Assembly (NCBI GenBank): GCA_020850575.1
Contig: JADZEJ010000007.1
Location: 105,759 to 169,758, forward strand
Source: Candidatus Uhrbacteria bacterium
GTDB taxonomy: Bacteria > Patescibacteriota > Patescibacteriia > 2-12-FULL-60-25
Length of the DNA stretch: 64,000 nucleotides
Direction of reading: 5' to 3'
Position 1 is the stretch's first letter. Every line of letters begins with the position of its first letter. Both the position numbers and the translations under genes were made by a program. Under the pieces are notes generated by a model. That model had not been told where the DNA came from. It ran no database searches and saw nothing but the letters and a program-made list of their open reading frames with translations. Of the stretch, positions 60,373-64,000 are shown piece by piece.

Positions 60373-62115
60373 ATGGATTCGCTTATTCTCTTTGCATTAC
60401 TACTTTGGACATCTCCCTTCGTGTGGCGTTTTGGAAAAGACTTTTTTAAAGGACATTTTGGCATTGATATTATTGCCCTTATAGCCATCTTTTCTTCAAT
60501 CGGACTGCAACAATATGCCACGGCCGCCGTCATCTTATTCATGTTAAGTGGCGGTGAATGGCTCGAAAATCACGCTCTGCGCCGAGCTAAAAATGAATTG
60601 CACAAACTCCTCAAAAAAGCACCGACCACCGCACATCTCAAAACAAAAACCGGTTTTCAAGATATTCCTGCAAACGATATTCGTATAGGAGATATTCTGA
60701 TTATAAAACCAAATGAAATCATCCCCGTTGATGGAATCATCTTACGTGGTTCCGGTTTGATCGACGAATCGAGTATCACGGGTGAATCGCTTCCGATTGA
60801 ACGTAATATTCATGATTTAGTTCGGAGTGGCAGCATTAATCTTGAAAGAGTCCTGGAACTCCAAGCGCACAAAACAAGTAAAGAAAGCACCTATAGTCGT
60901 ATTATATTTTTAGTGAGACAAGCTACTGAATCAAAAGCTCCGATTGTGCGTCTCGCTGATAGATACAGCGTTCGTTTTACCATCATCACATGTATCATGG
61001 CGGCCATTGCATGGTTCGTTTCACATGATTGGATTCGAGTCCTCTCTGTTTTCGTAGTTGCAACACCTTGTCCACTCATCATTGCTACTCCAATTGCCGT
61101 CATGTCAGCCATTAGCAAAGCAGCTAGTCGAGGTATTATCGTCAAAAATGGAGGCGCTCTCGAAACATTGGCTCGTGTAAAAACCATGGTTTTCGACAAA
61201 ACCGGAACCATCACCTTCGGAGAACCACATATTTCAAATATCTATGCCGCTGATGGAGATACAAATCGCGTCCTGCAACTTGCAGCATCTCTCGACCAAC
61301 TCTCAACACACATTCTGGCAAAATCCGTTGTTGCGGAAGCTGATAAAAGGAAAATAACTCGTGTACTCCCTACTCAATTTCACGAAGATGTCGCTTTCGG
61401 TGCCCACGGTATCATAGAAAATAAAAACGTTATTTTCGGGAAAAAATCTTTTCTCGAAAAATTTGGAATAATTATTCCGGTGAATATTCAATCACAAATC
61501 GAACAAGCAAAAAACAACGGTGAAAAAAGTGTTTTACTTGCCGCTGAAAACGCTGTCATTGGATACGTAACCTTTGCTGATGTAATCCGCCCTCAAGCAA
61601 AAAACATTTTTAAGCTCTTACAAGCTTATGGCGTTCATTCGCTCGTTCTACTTTCAGGCGATCGCCAAGAAATAGCAAATCGCATCGCCAAAGAAGCCGG
61701 CATTACCCAGGCTATCGGTGATGTTCTTCCTGAACAAAAACTCGCCGAAATACATCATCGCCAACAACGTTTACCACCGGTTGCTATGGTGGGCGACGGC
61801 GTAAACGATGCACCTGCGTTAGCAGCGGCCGACATCGGTATCGCCATGGCCGCGCACGGTGCTTCCATAGCCTCCGAATCTGCTGACATGATCATCACCG
61901 TAGACAACATTTCACGCATCGGTGAAGCTATGAAAATTTCAAAACGCATGCTAGCTATCGCTACCCAAGGCATTATTTTCGGTATGGGTAGTAGCCTCCT
62001 ACTTATGATAATCGCCATCAACGGACATATTAATCCTTTTTACGGAGCCATCATGCAAGAAGTTATCGATGTAATCGTAATTCTTAATGCACTTCGTGTC
62101 AGAACATCAAATTAA
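60373..62115 (+). CDS. P1B-type heavy-metal-transporting ATPase
   Basis: 580 residues. The membrane metal site is VVATPCPLIIATPIAV (about 230-245, TPCP variant of the CPx motif); the phosphorylated Asp is in VFDKTGTITFGEP (about 274); actuator ITGESLPIE (about 137) and hinge MVGDGVNDAPALAAADIGIA (about 473). There is no N-terminal heavy-metal-binding domain and no Cys/His-rich tail, so the protein is short for the class. The metal (Co, Zn, Cd or other) cannot be told. Confidence 0.93.
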   Translation: MDSLILFALLLWTSPFVWRFGKDFFKGHFGIDIIALIAIFSSIGLQQYATAAVILFMLSGGEWLENHALRRAKNELHKLLKKAPTTAHLKTKTGFQDIPANDIRIGDILIIKPNEIIPVDGIILRGSGLIDESSITGESLPIERNIHDLVRSGSINLERVLELQAHKTSKESTYSRIIFLVRQATESKAPIVRLADRYSVRFTIITCIMAAIAWFVSHDWIRVLSVFVVATPCPLIIATPIAVMSAISKAASRGIIVKNGGALETLARVKTMVFDKTGTITFGEPHISNIYAADGDTNRVLQLAASLDQLSTHILAKSVVAEADKRKITRVLPTQFHEDVAFGAHGIIENKNVIFGKKSFLEKFGIIIPVNIQSQIEQAKNNGEKSVLLAAENAVIGYVTFADVIRPQAKNIFKLLQAYGVHSLVLLSGDRQEIANRIAKEAGITQAIGDVLPEQKLAEIHHRQQRLPPVAMVGDGVNDAPALAAADIGIAMAAHGASIASESADMIITVDNISRIGEAMKISKRMLAIATQGIIFGMGSSLLLMIIAINGHINPFYGAIMQEVIDVIVILNALRVRTSN

Positions 62116-62147
62116 AAAATTCAAACTACCGCCTACTAAATAACCAT

Positions 62148-63203
62148 TTATTTTTGAAGCAACTGTCCTTCCCAGCTTTTTGGATCCGTTTCCGTATAAA
62201 CTATCATAATTCCCTCTTCATCAACCTCAACGTCTTTCAGAAGCGAATTTCTCTTTAATGTATTCCACAATTCAATAGGATCACGCAAAATTTCAATAAA
62301 TTCTTCACCAACATGACGATCAACCTGAATCACGATTGGTTGAGCTGCCGTATTAACATGCGAATGAGTTTGAATAACCTTAACAGCTAAAGCAATCCCA
62401 TCAAGTAAAGCTTCTTCATCCAATCCGGAATGCAATTGATATGCGGAATTACGACGAACAATCCATGCCCGTGGTAAATCACCCACATAAATCCTATTAC
62501 CGGCATGCGCACGATCCTTCTCGCCCTTCCCATCTGCCATCCCACCACCTCGACGTTCCAATAGGGCAATACCTGATTCTTTAGCGTCAGCTTGCAATTC
62601 TGAACCATGAAATGGTTTTAATGCATGTGTATCCGTATCGTAAAAAGCAGTCAATATTTTGACACCTTCAAACTCAGGACGTGCAACTATTGCTTCCACT
62701 AATTCAGAAAAATACGCCTCTTGGGCAGCCATATCATTTGCAAAAGCCGCGCAACCAAAATGTCCATCGGCACCACATATATGCGGCATCATGCTGATTG
62801 AAATTTCTTTTCCAGCAGCACGTGCTTCAGCAATATCCTTACCATAAAGATCAATCAATTTTTGAGCACCGCTCTCACCCTTACGATCTTTCGTGATTTC
62901 TCCGCCTGGAGAAGCAAATAGCTCCATCGCACCAACTGGTTCACCGGTTGCTTCACATGCAAATGTATCTCGTTCATCCATACAGCTCACATGAATCTGG
63001 AAAGCAACGGCACGACGAGCTTCACGCTGAGATGTAACTTCGTGAAACGCTTTCAGAGCTACACGATGATCTTCCTGCAATTGCTGCAAAGCGCCATCTT
63101 TTTGCTCAAACCGAGATTTATATTCAATATCAAATGGTTCTAGAGGATGTATAGAGTGTTCGAGAGACATAAAGCGATTCAAAAATTCTCTACCTAAAAA
63201 CAT
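62148..63203 (-). CDS. Beta-carbonic-anhydrase-like protein
   Basis: 351 residues (340 from a start at 63170). FQIHVSCMDERDTFACEATG has the C-x-D-x-R motif of beta-carbonic anhydrases, and MPHICGADGHFGCAAFANDM the H-x-x-C zinc pair; FASPGGEIT stands where the family has the RNAGG turn. The extra length on both sides and the insert between the zinc halves are unusual, recalling divergent or CsoSCA-like members. Hydration of CO2 is likely but unproven. The C-terminal half (about 225-340) is unrecognised. Confidence 0.7.
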   Translation of the reverse strand: MFLGREFLNRFMSLEHSIHPLEPFDIEYKSRFEQKDGALQQLQEDHRVALKAFHEVTSQREARRAVAFQIHVSCMDERDTFACEATGEPVGAMELFASPGGEITKDRKGESGAQKLIDLYGKDIAEARAAGKEISISMMPHICGADGHFGCAAFANDMAAQEAYFSELVEAIVARPEFEGVKILTAFYDTDTHALKPFHGSELQADAKESGIALLERRGGGMADGKGEKDRAHAGNRIYVGDLPRAWIVRRNSAYQLHSGLDEEALLDGIALAVKVIQTHSHVNTAAQPIVIQVDRHVGEEFIEILRDPIELWNTLKRNSLLKDVEVDEEGIMIVYTETDPKSWEGQLLQK

Positions 63204-63353
63204 ATTTCGTCAACCCTATCTCAAAGTACATTTTGAACAAATATAATAATAAAACATTTTCAAACAAATAAAATATTCTACCTACCCTAGAAATAATCCT
63301 ATACAACTTGTTTCTATCCAAAAGAAAAAAAACAGTTATAAACCTTATCGTTT

Positions 63354-64000
63354 TTAGAATTTAATATGTGGATATTTCTTTCTAAGCGAATCTCTATCTA
63401 CTTCAGTTAATCCAGGCATGATAATGTTCCTTCTAATTGATTGAGGTAACTCTAATCCTTCAGCTGATGTGAGACTTTGAAGATTCAGATCCCTACCAAT
63501 CGATTGAGGCAGTTTTAAACCCTCAGCTGATGTGAGGCTGGAAAGATTCAGATCCCCACCAATTGATTGAGGCAACTCTAAGCCTTGAGCTGATGTGAGG
63601 CCGGAAAGATACAGACCCCAACCAATCGTTTGAGGTAATGTTAAGCCTTCAGCTGATGTGAGACTGGAAAGACGCAGATCCCTACCAATCGATTGAGGCA
63701 GCGTTAAACTTTCAGCTGATCTGAGGCTGGAAAGATATAGACCTCCCCTAATCGATTGAGGTAGTTTTAAGCCTTCAGCTGATGTGAGACTATTAAAATA
63801 CAAATTCCCACCAATCGATTGAGGTAGTTTTAAGCCTTCAGCTGATGTGAGACCGGAAAGATTCAGACTCCAACCAATCGATTGAGGTAGTGTTAATCCT
63901 TGAGCTGATGTGAGATTGTTAAGATACAGATCCCCACCAATCGATTGAGGTAGCTTTAAACCGTCAGTTGATGTGAGACTAAAAAGATCCAGATTCCCAC
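63354..64000 (-). CDS. Leucine-rich repeat protein (N-terminus beyond the window)
   Basis: At least 215 residues, open through the window edge; the apparent TTG start at 63803 is internal. About nine copies of a 23-residue unit of the type LTSAEGLKLPQSIGGDLNLS, strongly conserved in DNA as well (69-bp period). The C-terminal cap reads MPGLTEVDRDSLRKKYPHIK. LRR folds bind proteins; near-identical units suggest recent repeat expansion or recombination. No export signal is visible because the start is missing. Confidence 0.85.
   Translation of the reverse strand, partial: GNLDLFSLTSTDGLKLPQSIGGDLYLNNLTSAQGLTLPQSIGWSLNLSGLTSAEGLKLPQSIGGNLYFNSLTSAEGLKLPQSIRGGLYLSSLRSAESLTLPQSIGRDLRLSSLTSAEGLTLPQTIGWGLYLSGLTSAQGLELPQSIGGDLNLSSLTSAEGLKLPQSIGRDLNLQSLTSAEGLELPQSIRRNIIMPGLTEVDRDSLRKKYPHIKF
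63400..64000. repeat. 69-bp tandem repeats encoding the LRR units
   Basis: Recurring CAATCGATTGAGGTA and CAGCTGATGTGAG (plus strand) every 69 bases. Divergence between units is small, mostly at the solvent-facing codons. Confidence 0.85.

Noticed and set aside
63354..64000. CRISPR array
   Set aside because: Repeats are contiguous 69-bp coding units in one open frame with no unique spacers.
1..64000. Recoded UGA as in Gracilibacteria/Absconditabacteria
   Set aside because: TGA ends genes at expected places (for example the ATP-grasp gene at 50889) and core proteins need no in-frame TGA readthrough.

Overview
The window looks like a chromosomal segment of a Patescibacteria (Candidate Phyla Radiation) bacterium. 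The genome is AT-rich, uses the standard code (TGA is a genuine stop), packs genes tightly with many weak or absent Shine-Dalgarno sites, and carries single-copy housekeeping genes typical of that group. These include a hinge-less short SMC, VanW-type and lamin-tail secreted proteins, a CofE-like ligase with no F420 pathway in view, and a giant cysteine-rich exported protein. The exact lineage cannot be fixed by eye.

Layout. 1-8948 (minus): a giant secreted Cys-rich protein running off the left edge, preceded by a membrane-anchored Ca-binding-repeat protein. 9112-14151 (minus): hsp20, a VanW protein, a small unknown, a strongly promoted rod-like ncRNA, and smc. 14249-16303 (plus): rbfA, a DHH phosphoesterase and clpP, the last behind a CIRCE operator. 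16304-23063 (minus): a yebC-ruvC-...-gyrA-MFS/spermidine-synthase-like cluster. 23264-23779 (plus): a lone membrane protein. 23857-31287 (minus): rpoB-rpoC with a long structured leader.

31813-35121 (plus) is an unusual island inserted between rpoB and the rodZ-like/ftsK block. It has its own consensus promoter, is GC-richer than its surroundings, and holds at least four tandem RNA elements. Each is closed by a long imperfect helix ending in a shared GGAGGA motif, and at least three of them lie directly ahead of small unrecognised genes. The island also holds a tRNA-like fold. It is followed by a separately promoted and terminated small RNA whose CU-rich stretch is complementary to the shared motif. 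I think this is the most likely undescribed system in the window.

35362-42460 (minus): RodZ-like protein, FtsK, RecA, an M23/MopE-like lipoprotein and a small membrane protein. 42927-48757 (minus): ComEC core, Ugd, LeuS, and a 5-formyl-THF cyclo-ligase-like protein. 48758-53861: CofE-like ligase, FolB, ATP-grasp ligase, SPFH protein, DinB and a glycosyltransferase. 53886-63203: a small unknown, LexA, a lamin-tail secreted protein, histidine phosphatase, ExoIII, acyltransferase, tRNA-Gly(GCC), a P1B-ATPase and a beta-carbonic-anhydrase-like protein. 63354-64000 (minus): a leucine-rich repeat protein running off the right edge.

Regulation visible in the sequence: recA and lexA both carry a GTTC-N7-GTTC direct repeat, the LexA box type known from Alphaproteobacteria. 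clpP has a near-consensus CIRCE overlapping its -35 box. All base-pairing statements were read by hand and not computed.
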